In this document: positions 18,121-26,680 of the stretch, piece by piece
Layout: each line of letters begins with the position of its first letter
How positions within the stretch are numbered: position 1 is the stretch's first letter
Assembly: GCF_009176645.1 (NCBI RefSeq)
Contig: NZ_AP019007.1
Coordinates: forward strand, 248,001 to 312,000
Direction: 5' to 3'
From: Enterobacter oligotrophicus
GTDB taxonomy: Bacteria > Pseudomonadota > Gammaproteobacteria > Enterobacterales > Enterobacteriaceae
Length of the DNA: 64,000 nucleotides
Program-made: the position numbers and the translations under genes
Notes under the pieces: generated by a model
What the model was told of the DNA's origin: nothing
What the model saw: the letters and a program-made list of their open reading frames with translations, nothing else
The model's database searches: none

Positions 18121-18414
18121 TTACCATTTCTCCAGTCGCGCAGGTGAATTTAACTCTGGGTTTTCTTCCGTCTGCGTCTTCTCTGATGTGATGGTCGAAG
18201 AGGAAAAGCTGATTTCGACACCAAGGACGGAAAACACCTTAAACAGGCGCTCAATGCTCGCACTGGCAGGATTGGCCTCCAGGCGAGCGTAATTCTGCTG
18301 AGTAACACCTAACCTTTCGGACACGTCTTTTTGCGTCAGACCATTCGCCTTGCGAAAACCAAGGAGTAATGGACGCAGCTGGTTGAGCGTTTTCAATGGG
18401 TAAACATTATTCAT
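18121..18414 (-). CDS. HipB-like XRE-family regulator, orphan
   Basis: A 97-residue helix-turn-helix protein. The XRE motif spans about residues 20-55 (RKANGLTQKDVSERLGVTQQNYARLEANP), followed by a HipB-type dimerisation strand (FKVFSVLGVEISFSS) and a disordered acidic tail ending RLEKW, comparable to the HipB tail. The start is uncertain: ATG 18414 gives MNNVYPLKTLNQL; a further ATG at 18444 would add ten residues; neither has a good ribosome site. No hipA-like kinase is adjacent. Upstream lies a good promoter with four palindromic operators, so strong autorepression is likely. Confidence 0.82.
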   Translation of the reverse strand: MNNVYPLKTLNQLRPLLLGFRKANGLTQKDVSERLGVTQQNYARLEANPASASIERLFKVFSVLGVEISFSSSTITSEKTQTEENPELNSPARLEKW

Positions 18415-18444
18415 AATAAGATGGCCGCTGTAATGGACTCTCAT

Positions 18445-18543
18445 ACAACTTATAGGCTGTTTTCATAAAATACACCCTATAGGCTGTTTTATCAACATTA
18501 CAGCTTAAAGGTTGTATTTATTGCTTAACAACCTTTAAGTTGT
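18445..18543. repeat. Array of four 16-bp operators upstream of the XRE gene
   Basis: Four copies of an imperfect palindrome start at 18445, 18472, 18500 and 18528, spaced 27, 28 and 28 bp. Their consensus ACAACCTATAGGTTGT is a perfect dyad; each copy differs from it at two or three positions. The second copy fills the spacer of the predicted promoter and the first covers the predicted transcription start. The likely ligand is the adjacent XRE protein. Confidence 0.75.
18467..18495 (-). promoter_or_regulatory. Sigma-70 promoter of the XRE gene
   Basis: On the minus strand, TTGATA (18490-18495) and TATTTT (18467-18472) are separated by 17 bp. Transcription would start near 18460, inside the first operator, leaving a leader of 16 or 46 nt depending on the start codon. 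Confidence 0.6.
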
Positions 18544-18595
18544 TAGAAAGGAATTATAGCAGGTGCAGCATCGTAAATACTGCACCCTCCTTCCA

Positions 18596-19591
18596 TCACT
18601 CCAGCGCCAGCAACGCAAAACTGGCCAGCCAGTGCCCGCCGCTGTAATGGCTTCCCACCACGTGCTCCACGCTTGCAGACAGATGCCGCGCCACAGAATC
18701 CTTCAGCGCCCTTTGCTGTGCATGGTTCGCAGGCAGCGCCTGAGCAATATGCTTCATACACCAGGCGCGACTCAGGTTTAATCCGTCCAGGTGTGCAATT
18801 TTCGGGTCTGTCCGATCGCTCACTTCCGCCGGTTCCATAAGAGCGTTCACTGCCCCTACCTCAGGAAGGAACTGATCAAACCATGCCGGGAAATCTTCCG
18901 CCACCTTACTCATCAACAACGCTTCGGTGAGCGCACCGGAAATGTACTCATCTCCACCGGGTTCATAATGTGCAGGATAATGAGTGTCCGCGAGATAAAA
19001 CCGGTTCGCTGCTGCCAGAATGGATTGCTCCAGAGTGTTGTCATTTACCTCGCGGGCATAATCCAGCCCCAACGCCAGCGCGAATGCGGTGTTGTAATGC
19101 GTACCGACCCGAATTGGATAAGTCAGCTTGCTGAGATAATCAACCAGCCGGTTACGAATATCCTGCGTTAAGGGCTGCAGCGTCTGATACCAGCGCTCAG
19201 CCTGCGGCAACGATGACTGCTTCAGCTCCTGAGCCAGCGCCAGCAGCCAGCCGTACCCATACGGACGCTCAAAGGAGGCGCGGTACGGCGCGTTAAAATA
19301 CGCCAGCTCCCGCGCAACCTTCTCTTCCGTCATGTGTTCATTAAACAGTGTGGTTATCTCTTCCCGGCACGGCAGTTCAGGATAAAGGCGAACGCAGCGC
19401 AACAGCAGCCAGTAACCGTGTACCGCCGAGTGCCAGTCAAAACAGCCATAAAAAACAGGATGCAGTTCCCGCGGTGGCAACACATCACCATCGTCATTAA
19501 GCAAATGCATAATGTGGTTCGGGTATTCCTGTCGCAAATAGGTCAAAGGCATCCGGGCAAAAGCGTCAGCCTGATGTTGCGTTAATTCCAT
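18596..19591 (-). CDS. DUF2891 family protein
   Basis: A 331-residue soluble protein of the DUF2891 family, function unknown. It appears alpha-helical with conserved HPVFYGCFDWHSAVHGYW (about 44-61), ERPYGYGWLLAL (about 108-119), HYEPGGDEYISGALTEALLMS (about 208-228) and HYSGGHWLASFALLAL at the C-terminus. The pattern of Trp, His and Asp resembles helical-barrel carbohydrate-active proteins, which is only an impression. Start 19591 has GGAG upstream. It is the last gene of an operon with DUF979 and DUF969, 26 bp after the former. I recall the three families being linked in other bacteria, so it probably works with that transporter pair. Confidence 0.85.
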   Translation of the reverse strand: MELTQHQADAFARMPLTYLRQEYPNHIMHLLNDDGDVLPPRELHPVFYGCFDWHSAVHGYWLLLRCVRLYPELPCREEITTLFNEHMTEEKVARELAYFNAPYRASFERPYGYGWLLALAQELKQSSLPQAERWYQTLQPLTQDIRNRLVDYLSKLTYPIRVGTHYNTAFALALGLDYAREVNDNTLEQSILAAANRFYLADTHYPAHYEPGGDEYISGALTEALLMSKVAEDFPAWFDQFLPEVGAVNALMEPAEVSDRTDPKIAHLDGLNLSRAWCMKHIAQALPANHAQQRALKDSVARHLSASVEHVVGSHYSGGHWLASFALLALE

Positions 19592-19617
19592 ATCAGCTCC
19601 TTAAGTCGTTGCCGCTC

Positions 19618-20604
19618 TCAGCGAAACACGAGGAAATACATTAAAAAGACATTCACCACCAACAGCGTTAACGCGGTCGGGATCTGGATCTTGATCACCT
19701 GATATTTATCTTTCAGTTCCAGTAACGCTGCGGGAACGATATTGAAATTCGCGGCCATCGGCGTCATCAACGTGCCGCAATAGCCCGCATACATGCCAAT
19801 TGCCAGTAGCGGAGCCGGATTACCATGATGGACGTTAATCAAAAAGGGTAAGGCAATGCCCGCGCTCAATACCGGGAATGCTGCAAAGGCATTGCCCATA
19901 ATCATGGTGAAAAGCGCCATGCCGACACAATAAATCACCACCAACATGAAGCGGCTATCAGGATTAACAAACAGGCTCACCACTTTCTGAACAGAATCGC
20001 CCGTGTTGGCGACCACAAACACACCGCCCAGCATGGCGAGCATCTGTGGCAGAATGATCGCCCAGCCAATGGTATCCACCAGTCGCCGGGATTGACGAAT
20101 TGCATGCAGTGGCGTACCCCGCGTCAGCCACCATCCCGTCAGGATCGCGGCGACACACGCCACGCACAGCGCCGCCAGCGTAAGCTGTTTCTGGTCAAGC
20201 AGGTAGACACCGCCAATCGAGACGCCTTTGAGGAACAGCGTGCCGATCACCGTCACTACCGGGATCATCAACGCCGGTAAAAAGAGCCAGTTTTTCAGGC
20301 GCTCAGACGAGGCGACGCGTTCAGGCTCCGTAGACATTTTGTAATGGCCCTTCCCGACCAGCCCGAAACCTGCCAGCAAGGCAATAACGATCACGCAGCC
20401 GCCAATAATCCGGTACGCCAGCGACCTGCCCAGCTCCTGCACCATAAGGTCGCCAAACAGAAAGATCCCGCCGAATAAAAACCAGAACAGTGCGGTCGTA
20501 AAGCGCTTAGGATTACCACGATCGCGCAGGGTCATAACGACCAGCAACATCACGACAAAGCCAATCAGGTAGTAAACGCGGTTAATGGTGATCAGTGTCA
20601 TCAT
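19618..20604 (-). CDS. DUF979 family inner-membrane protein
   Basis: A 328-residue polytopic membrane protein with about nine to ten hydrophobic segments. It belongs to DUF979, predicted permease subunits always paired with DUF969. Conserved features include the second-half motif AFAAFPVLSAGIALPF and GNPAPLLAIGMYAGYCGTLMTPMAANFN, which resemble re-entrant loops of ion-transporter-type carriers. Its ATG overlaps the DUF969 stop by four bases. The substrate is unknown; association with a DUF2891 protein may reflect a sugar or peptide-derived substrate. Confidence 0.85.
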   Translation of the reverse strand: MMTLITINRVYYLIGFVVMLLVVMTLRDRGNPKRFTTALFWFLFGGIFLFGDLMVQELGRSLAYRIIGGCVIVIALLAGFGLVGKGHYKMSTEPERVASSERLKNWLFLPALMIPVVTVIGTLFLKGVSIGGVYLLDQKQLTLAALCVACVAAILTGWWLTRGTPLHAIRQSRRLVDTIGWAIILPQMLAMLGGVFVVANTGDSVQKVVSLFVNPDSRFMLVVIYCVGMALFTMIMGNAFAAFPVLSAGIALPFLINVHHGNPAPLLAIGMYAGYCGTLMTPMAANFNIVPAALLELKDKYQVIKIQIPTALTLLVVNVFLMYFLVFR

Positions 20605-21323
20605 GATGCGATCTCCTGCGTACCCTGCTCTGCTTTCCAGGCCATAACATCGCGACGAATGCTGGCGTCAAGGCGCAGCAAGCGCGTCATATGAATAATC
20701 AATGCCGCAATGGCAGTCGGAATGGCCCATAAACCGATGTGCAGCGGTTCGATGCCCTGAATGCCATTCTCTTTCAGGAACGCGTCGATCAGTAATACCG
20801 CGCCAAAGGCGATAAAAATATCTTCACCAAAGAAGACCGCGATATTGTCGCACGCGGCAGCATGGGCTTTGATTTTATCGCGGATGTGTTGCGGTAACTC
20901 GCCGTATTCATTGAGTGCCGCCCCTTCGGCCATTGGCGCAAGCAGCGGACGCACCGTCTGTGCATGGCCGCCAAGCGACATCAGCCCCAGCGCGGCCGTC
21001 CCCTCGCGCGCGACAAAATAGAGCATCAGAATACGTGCCGAGGTCGCACTGGCAATCTTCGCCACCCAGGCCTGGGCACGCTCTTTCAGCCCGTAATATT
21101 CCAGCAGACCAATCACCGGCAGGATCAAAATGAAGGTGGCCAGCGAACGACTGTTGACGAACTTCTCGCCAAAGGTTTCCAGCAACATTCCGAAATCCAT
21201 GCCGACTAACAGACCCGTCGCCAGCCCCGCCACCACGACAACCAGCAGCGGGTTGAAGCGCAGTGCAAAACCAATAACCACTACCGGTATCCCGATAAGT
21301 GGCAACAGTGTAGAACCGTCCAT
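20601..21323 (-). CDS. DUF969 family inner-membrane protein
   Basis: A 240-residue membrane protein with about six hydrophobic segments, partner of DUF979. Conserved motifs include ILPVIGLLEYYGLKERAQ (about 66-83), REGTAALGLMSLGGHAQTVRPLLAPM (about 108-133) and DNIAVFFGEDIFIAFGAVLLI (about 157-177). Together with DUF979 it looks like a split two-subunit carrier. It is the first gene of the three-gene operon and is divergent from a MarR-type regulator across a 246-bp promoter region. Confidence 0.85.
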   Translation of the reverse strand: MDGSTLLPLIGIPVVVIGFALRFNPLLVVVVAGLATGLLVGMDFGMLLETFGEKFVNSRSLATFILILPVIGLLEYYGLKERAQAWVAKIASATSARILMLYFVAREGTAALGLMSLGGHAQTVRPLLAPMAEGAALNEYGELPQHIRDKIKAHAAACDNIAVFFGEDIFIAFGAVLLIDAFLKENGIQGIEPLHIGLWAIPTAIAALIIHMTRLLRLDASIRRDVMAWKAEQGTQEIAS

Positions 21324-21498
21324 AAACGTTTACCCTATCCAAAGTGAGCGTTGCGCGCCGACGGCTATTTTTTTAATACTTCGCATCAGGGCGAAGCGGG
21401 TGCATTGCGGCGAGCGATGTTGTGTTTTGCGCCAGGCTCAGGAGAACCTGCACTAAAAAGCTATATCTGAACCACAAAAACATGTAAACAATTTATCA

Positions 21499-21518
21499 AT
21501 AAAATGTTCTTATTTTAT
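21499..21518. promoter_or_regulatory. Candidate MarR-type operator
   Basis: ATAAAAT (21499-21505) and ATTTTAT (21512-21518) form a 7-6-7 dyad in the region between the DUF969 operon and the regulator. An outer inverted pair ATGTAAA (21482-21488) and TTTACAT (21528-21534) brackets it symmetrically. Confidence 0.45.
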
Positions 21519-21569
21519 CGTTTCCCATTTACATTTTTAGGTGACAGTCACATTCGCGAAAGGAACGTT

Positions 21570-22118
21570 ATGACCGCAAAAAAGAGTGCTACCCCAATTA
21601 ATCACGACGATATTACTGACGGCCGTATCGTTTCCTCTCGCCATCTGGTGTCTGAGCGTTGCGCTGAGCTATCGGAGCTGGAGTACGCGCTGATCATGAC
21701 CAGCAATGCCTTCAACAAATGGATGGTTCGCTGCATGACGGCAGCCGGTGAGCCGGATATGGGCGCTTTCGATGTTTCGCTTCTGCACCATGTTAATCAC
21801 CGCGACCGCAAGAAAAAGCTGGCCGATATCTGTTTCGTTTTGAACGTGGAAGATACCCACGTGGTGACGTATGCGCTGAAAAAGCTGGTAAAAGCGGGCT
21901 ATGTGACAAGTGAGAAAGCAGGTAAAGAACTCTATTTCTCGACAACAGATGAAGGAAAAGCGCTGTGCATGAAATATCGGGACGTGCGTGAAGCCTGTCT
22001 GATCAACATTCATGCAGAAAGTGGTATTTCGGGCACCTCTATCGGGGAAACCGCGCAGTTGCTCAGAACGATATCGTCACTGTATGACACCGCCGCGCGG
22101 GCGGCGGCATCACTGTGA
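21570..22118 (+). CDS. MarR-type winged-helix regulator
   Basis: A 182-residue DNA-binding protein. ATG 21570 is preceded by AAAGGAAC; the longer frame from 21504 has no ribosome site. The winged-helix core spans about residues 75-140 (DVSLLHHVNHRDRKKKLADICFVL, then THVVTYALKKLVKAGYVTSEKAGKELYFSTTDEGK). This is the single-domain predicted regulator group related to MarR. It is divergent from the DUF969-DUF979-DUF2891 operon, its probable target. It ends two bases before the stop of the convergent treX gene. Confidence 0.85.
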   Translation: MTAKKSATPINHDDITDGRIVSSRHLVSERCAELSELEYALIMTSNAFNKWMVRCMTAAGEPDMGAFDVSLLHHVNHRDRKKKLADICFVLNVEDTHVVTYALKKLVKAGYVTSEKAGKELYFSTTDEGKALCMKYRDVREACLINIHAESGISGTSIGETAQLLRTISSLYDTAARAAASL

Positions 22119-22120
22119 TA

Positions 22121-24196
22121 TTAAGGACGCCTGAAGAGGGTAATACTTCGTCCGGGCAGCTCGTAATCCACGGTGCTGGTGAAGACCTCTCCGGGAGTCG
22201 TATCCGCAGCCGTTGACAGTTCCAGCACCCAGCCCCCTTCACCAAACTGCGGGATCTGGAACGGGACGCTGCCTTCAAAGGGGTTAAAGAGCATCAGCAC
22301 ATCGTGCCAGATGCCCTCTTCCTGTTTAAGGTCCGGCCGGCTGATAGAGACACCGAGCGTCGAGCCTTCATCCCACTGTTCAGACTGCTGCGGGCCGCCA
22401 CCGGCATTGAACCAGCGGATTTCAAGCCCGTCACGCCAGCTTTCACGACGTAACAGCGGCTGTTCTGCACGCAGTGCAATCACACGCCGGGTAAAGTCGC
22501 GAAGCGCAGTGTCGTTTTCAGACAGCCCTTTCCAGTTAATCCACGAGATCTCGCTGTCCTGGCAATAGCCGTTATTGTTGCCCTTTTGCGTCCGGCCAAA
22601 TTCATCCCCCGCCAGCAGCATTGGCGTACCGTGGGAGAAAAAGAGCGTCGTCAGGAAATTACGTTTTTGTCGCTCACGGGTAGCGATAATATCCGGATTT
22701 TCTGTCGGCCCTTCCTCGCCATAGTTGCAGGAGAGGTTTTCGTTATGTCCGTCGTTATTCTCTTCGCCATTATCGGCATTATGCTTCTCGTTAAAGGAAA
22801 CCAGATCGTTTAGCGTAAAGCCGTCATGGGCGGTAATAAAATTGACGCTGGCCCAGGGGCGACGGCCGCGCAAATCATACAAATCACCGGAGCCGAGCAG
22901 TCGTGCGGCAAAATCGGTGGAGACATTATTGCCCTTCCAGTATTCCCGCACGGTATCGCGATATTTATCGTTCCACTCCCCCCAGCCTGGCGGAAAACCG
23001 CCCACCTGATAACCCCCAGGACCTATGTCCCAGGGCTCACCGATGAGCTTGAGTCTGGATAAAACAGGGTCCTGACTGATGGCATCGAAAAAGCCACCGC
23101 GCGGATCAAAACCTTCAGGTTCACGCCCAAGTATGGTCCCCAGATCGAAGCGAAAACCGTCAATATGCATGGATTCAGCCCAATAACGCAGCGAATCCAT
23201 AACCATCTGCAACACGCGCGGGTGCGATGTGTTTACGGTATTTCCCGTACCGGTATCATTGATGTAGTACCGGTGCTGATCCGGCAACGTGCGGTAGTAA
23301 CAGAAGTTATCAATGCCCTTAAATGAAAGCGTCGGCCCCAGTTCATTCCCTTCCGCCGTGTGGTTATACACCACGTCAAGAATGACCTCGATGCCCGCGT
23401 CGTGGTATGCACGCACCATGTCGCGAAACCCCTGAATACCCGCAGGTCCGTAATAGCGAGACGCCGGGGCAAAAAAGCCCAGCGTGTTATAGCCCCAGAA
23501 GTTCTTTAACCCTCGGTCGAGCAGGTGCTGATCGTCCGGGAACCAGTGAACGGGAAGCAGCTCAACGGACGTAATGCCCAGACTTTTGATGTAATCAACT
23601 GAGGCTTTATGCCCCATCCCCTCGAACGTGCCGCGCAGTTCAGGCGGAATGGCCGGATTAAGCTGGGTGAACCCCTTCACGTGGCTCTCATAAACGACGG
23701 TATTCGGCCAGGGAACGTTCGGCCGGTTGTTATCCTGCCAGTCAAAAGCATCCGGGTCGATGACCTTGCATTTTGGCGTGAAGGGCGCGCTGTCACGCGT
23801 ATCAAAACTCAGGTCCTTGTCTTCATGCCCCAGTTCATAGCCGAAATGGGCCTCGTTCCACTCGATATCACCCACCAGTTCGCGTGCATACGGGTCAACA
23901 AGCAGTTTATGCGGGTTGAATCGGTGGCCGTTCTCCGGGTCGTAAGGCCCGTAAACACGATACCCATAAAGCGCACCCGGCTTCAGATCGGGCACGTAGC
24001 CGTGCCAGACTTCATGGGTATATTCCGGCAGCTCCAGACGGGCGATTTCCGTTTTACCCGTGGGATCGAACAGGCACAGTTCCACGCGCTCGGCGTGAGC
24101 GGAAAAGAGAGCGAAGTTAACGCCCTTGCCATCATAATTAGCGCCTGGCTGCTGGCCATGACCGGCCCGGATTTCAAACGTTTGATCCTTTAGCAT
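22121..24196 (-). CDS. treX: Glycogen/malto-oligosyltrehalose debranching enzyme (GlgX/TreX)
   Basis: A 691-residue GH13 isoamylase-type enzyme that removes alpha-1,6 branches so that TreY and TreZ can make trehalose from glycogen or maltodextrin. An N-terminal CBM48-like beta domain (about 1-150) is followed by the TIM barrel: VVYNHTAEG, nucleophile Asp in DGFRFDLG, acid Glu in LIGEPWD and transition-state Asp in FITAHDGFTL. The gene also fits glgX; the tre operon context favours treX. It is the third gene of treZ-treY-treX, 15 bp after treY. The family is cytoplasmic. Confidence 0.94.
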   Translation of the reverse strand: MLKDQTFEIRAGHGQQPGANYDGKGVNFALFSAHAERVELCLFDPTGKTEIARLELPEYTHEVWHGYVPDLKPGALYGYRVYGPYDPENGHRFNPHKLLVDPYARELVGDIEWNEAHFGYELGHEDKDLSFDTRDSAPFTPKCKVIDPDAFDWQDNNRPNVPWPNTVVYESHVKGFTQLNPAIPPELRGTFEGMGHKASVDYIKSLGITSVELLPVHWFPDDQHLLDRGLKNFWGYNTLGFFAPASRYYGPAGIQGFRDMVRAYHDAGIEVILDVVYNHTAEGNELGPTLSFKGIDNFCYYRTLPDQHRYYINDTGTGNTVNTSHPRVLQMVMDSLRYWAESMHIDGFRFDLGTILGREPEGFDPRGGFFDAISQDPVLSRLKLIGEPWDIGPGGYQVGGFPPGWGEWNDKYRDTVREYWKGNNVSTDFAARLLGSGDLYDLRGRRPWASVNFITAHDGFTLNDLVSFNEKHNADNGEENNDGHNENLSCNYGEEGPTENPDIIATRERQKRNFLTTLFFSHGTPMLLAGDEFGRTQKGNNNGYCQDSEISWINWKGLSENDTALRDFTRRVIALRAEQPLLRRESWRDGLEIRWFNAGGGPQQSEQWDEGSTLGVSISRPDLKQEEGIWHDVLMLFNPFEGSVPFQIPQFGEGGWVLELSTAADTTPGEVFTSTVDYELPGRSITLFRRP

Positions 24197-24211
24197 TGTT
24201 ATTCTCCGTGT

Positions 24212-26680
24212 TTATTCGCAAGTAAGCAGAACCAGCAGGTATCCCGATTCAGAGGTCAAATCCAGCGTTTCCTCCAGCATCCTGCTTTCACCGGTAAACA
24301 GATCCCGGTAGCGCTTCCCGGTCAGTTCTTCGGGTATGGCGACCGTGGTATTGGCCCACAGCGTGTCGGGGGTTGTTACATCAAAAACCAGACGCGGCAC
24401 GGCGACAATCAATGCAGAGTCGTCTTTGACGCGAGCATAGACAATCAGGTTATTTTCGCGCTCGCCGCTCACTTTTAACGGCAGCCAGTCACCGTAGCGG
24501 AAAAGCGCCGGATAATGCGGCCGGAGCCGTAATAGCGTCGCCGTGACGTACTGCTTCACACTTCCGTCTCGCCAGCGCTGTTCGTGATGAAACAAACCCG
24601 AATCGCCGATACTGAGGTTAGCCCTGAGCACCGCAAAATCCGGCTCGCGGCGGTTATCCGGATCGACCAGGCTACAATTGAGCGCTTCACTTCCCTGATA
24701 GATATCCGGCACACCGGGCGCGGTCAGCTTGATGACCGTCTGGCTCAGGCTGTTCATGAGCCCGGCGCGGATGAACGGTTGCAGAGATTCACAAAAATCA
24801 TGCAGGAACAGCGTGTTATCCGAAGAAAGCAGATGCCGCACATAATCCAGCACCACGTTTTCATAGCTTTCGTTGCTGTCGATCCAGTCGGTACGTTGCT
24901 TGGCCTCGCGCAGTGCTTTTTCAATGAAGCCGAGAAAACGATCTTCGAGTGATTTCAGCCCGTCGCGATCGTCCGGCGATAACGTTGCAGGCCAGACGCC
25001 AGCAAGTGCCTGATAGATCATCCAGGTATCGGCCGCGTTCGGCGCGGTGCCGTCATTAAGAAAACGCACCTGCGTCTGGTTCATTTGCCGCCAGCGCGCC
25101 AGGTTTTCGCCCCACTGCTCCGGTGCTTCCGTCAGCGTGTAAAGGCGCGCACGCGCATCCTCGCCGCGCTTGGTATCATGTGTTGACGTCCCCAGCAGCG
25201 CGTCAGGCTGACGGGCAAGACGGATGCGCATCTCCTGGTGAAAACGCGCCAAAGAGAAAGCCTGCGGAGTCGGGTCGGCCCCCACTTCATTCAACGCAAG
25301 CTCCAGGTTATGGCGAAAGAACAGCGTATCTTCTACCGATTTCGCCATCAGTGGCCCGGTCAGCTGTTGAAAGCGGGTTCTGAAAAGTGCTGCCGCGTCT
25401 CGGCTGTGCGGCTGCACGTCGCCGGTCAGGATACGCATGATCAGGCTAAGTGCGGGTTCAGGGGTAGTAATGCGGGCGACAACGCGATTAAGCAGCGCAA
25501 CATCGGACGGCGTTAACCCTTCAGCCGTGCCGTAGGTACGGTAAACCGGAAAAGCGATAAGCAGTTCCCGCAATGTGTGCCGGATGTCGTCACTGTGGAG
25601 CGCAAGTCCGTTTTGCCGGGCCAGATCCGTGGCGATGGTCAGTAACGTCGTGAATTCACCCTCAAAGTTGCGATCGGTCATCAGACCTTTGGCGTCACGC
25701 AGCGCATCATGACGATCAACCGTTCCGCCCACCGTCTGGTCATGAATATTTTCGAGGCGTTCCAGGTTGTTGTCGTCCACCAGCACTTCGGCAAGCGAGG
25801 CGATAAATTCATACCCGGTCGTGCCCGATACCGGCCATTCGGCGGGGAGTTGCTCCCCCTTCGCCAGGATTTTCTCAACCGTGATGTAACACGCCGGGCC
25901 GGTGGCCTGGCGCAGACGCTGCAGGTAACCTAATGGATCGGCAAGCCCATCAACGTGATCAATCCTCAAGCCATCAACAACGCCAGCGTGGACAAGATCC
26001 AGGATCAAACGGTGCGTATCGTTAAAAACTGCTTCATCTTCAACTCTGACACCCACAAGGCCTGTGATCTCGAAGAAGCGCCGCCAGGAGAGCTGCTTCG
26101 ATGCCTCTCGCCAGGACATCAGCCGCCAGCTTTGCGCCTCGTGCAGCTCTGCAAGGGTTTTATCATCCGCAACGGTTGCCGGGTTAAGAGGATAGGCGGT
26201 GTCATAATAGACCAGTGCTGCCTTTCCGGTGACAGTGTCACGTTTTAACGTGATTGCCCCCTTCTCCAGCTCCGCCTCAAAAGTATCGCCGAGAAACGGT
26301 AACGTCAGCGGGCGCGACCAGTCGATATCAAAATAGCGTGCATAGCGGCTCTGCTGACCATACTCAATGACGTCCCGCCACCAGCGGTTTTCAAGGGATG
26401 TCGACATATGGTTAGGGACAATATCCAGGATCAGCCCCATCCCTGCCTGACGGAGCGCGCTTGCCATCCGATCAAAACCCGCGCGCCCGCCTATAGCGGG
26501 CTCTATCTCATTCGGGTCGACCACATCATAGCCATGCGTGGAATCATGGGTGGCCGTAAACACCGGTGATGCATAAAGGTGACTAATGCCGAGATCTTTC
26601 AGATACGGCACCAGTTCAACAACGCGATCAAAGGTCATTCCATTGCGAAACTGAATACGGTACGTAGCGGAAGGGATCAT
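24212..26680 (-). CDS. treY: Malto-oligosyltrehalose synthase
   Basis: An 822-residue GH13 enzyme that converts the reducing-end alpha-1,4 linkage of maltodextrins into an alpha,alpha-1,1 linkage, giving maltooligosyl-trehalose. The N-terminus MIPSATYRIQFRNGMTFD is typical of TreY. Catalytic motifs are DIVPNHMS, DGLRIDHVDGLADP (nucleophile Asp), TVEKIL (acid Glu) and TSTHDTKRGEDARARL. Its ATG overlaps the treZ stop by four bases, so the two are translationally coupled. It acts between TreZ and TreX in the maltodextrin-to-trehalose route. Confidence 0.96.
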   Translation of the reverse strand: MIPSATYRIQFRNGMTFDRVVELVPYLKDLGISHLYASPVFTATHDSTHGYDVVDPNEIEPAIGGRAGFDRMASALRQAGMGLILDIVPNHMSTSLENRWWRDVIEYGQQSRYARYFDIDWSRPLTLPFLGDTFEAELEKGAITLKRDTVTGKAALVYYDTAYPLNPATVADDKTLAELHEAQSWRLMSWREASKQLSWRRFFEITGLVGVRVEDEAVFNDTHRLILDLVHAGVVDGLRIDHVDGLADPLGYLQRLRQATGPACYITVEKILAKGEQLPAEWPVSGTTGYEFIASLAEVLVDDNNLERLENIHDQTVGGTVDRHDALRDAKGLMTDRNFEGEFTTLLTIATDLARQNGLALHSDDIRHTLRELLIAFPVYRTYGTAEGLTPSDVALLNRVVARITTPEPALSLIMRILTGDVQPHSRDAAALFRTRFQQLTGPLMAKSVEDTLFFRHNLELALNEVGADPTPQAFSLARFHQEMRIRLARQPDALLGTSTHDTKRGEDARARLYTLTEAPEQWGENLARWRQMNQTQVRFLNDGTAPNAADTWMIYQALAGVWPATLSPDDRDGLKSLEDRFLGFIEKALREAKQRTDWIDSNESYENVVLDYVRHLLSSDNTLFLHDFCESLQPFIRAGLMNSLSQTVIKLTAPGVPDIYQGSEALNCSLVDPDNRREPDFAVLRANLSIGDSGLFHHEQRWRDGSVKQYVTATLLRLRPHYPALFRYGDWLPLKVSGERENNLIVYARVKDDSALIVAVPRLVFDVTTPDTLWANTTVAIPEELTGKRYRDLFTGESRMLEETLDLTSESGYLLVLLTCE

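Noticed and set aside
18121..18414. Complete hipBA persistence module
   Set aside because: Only a HipB-like protein is present; no hipA-like kinase is found on either side.
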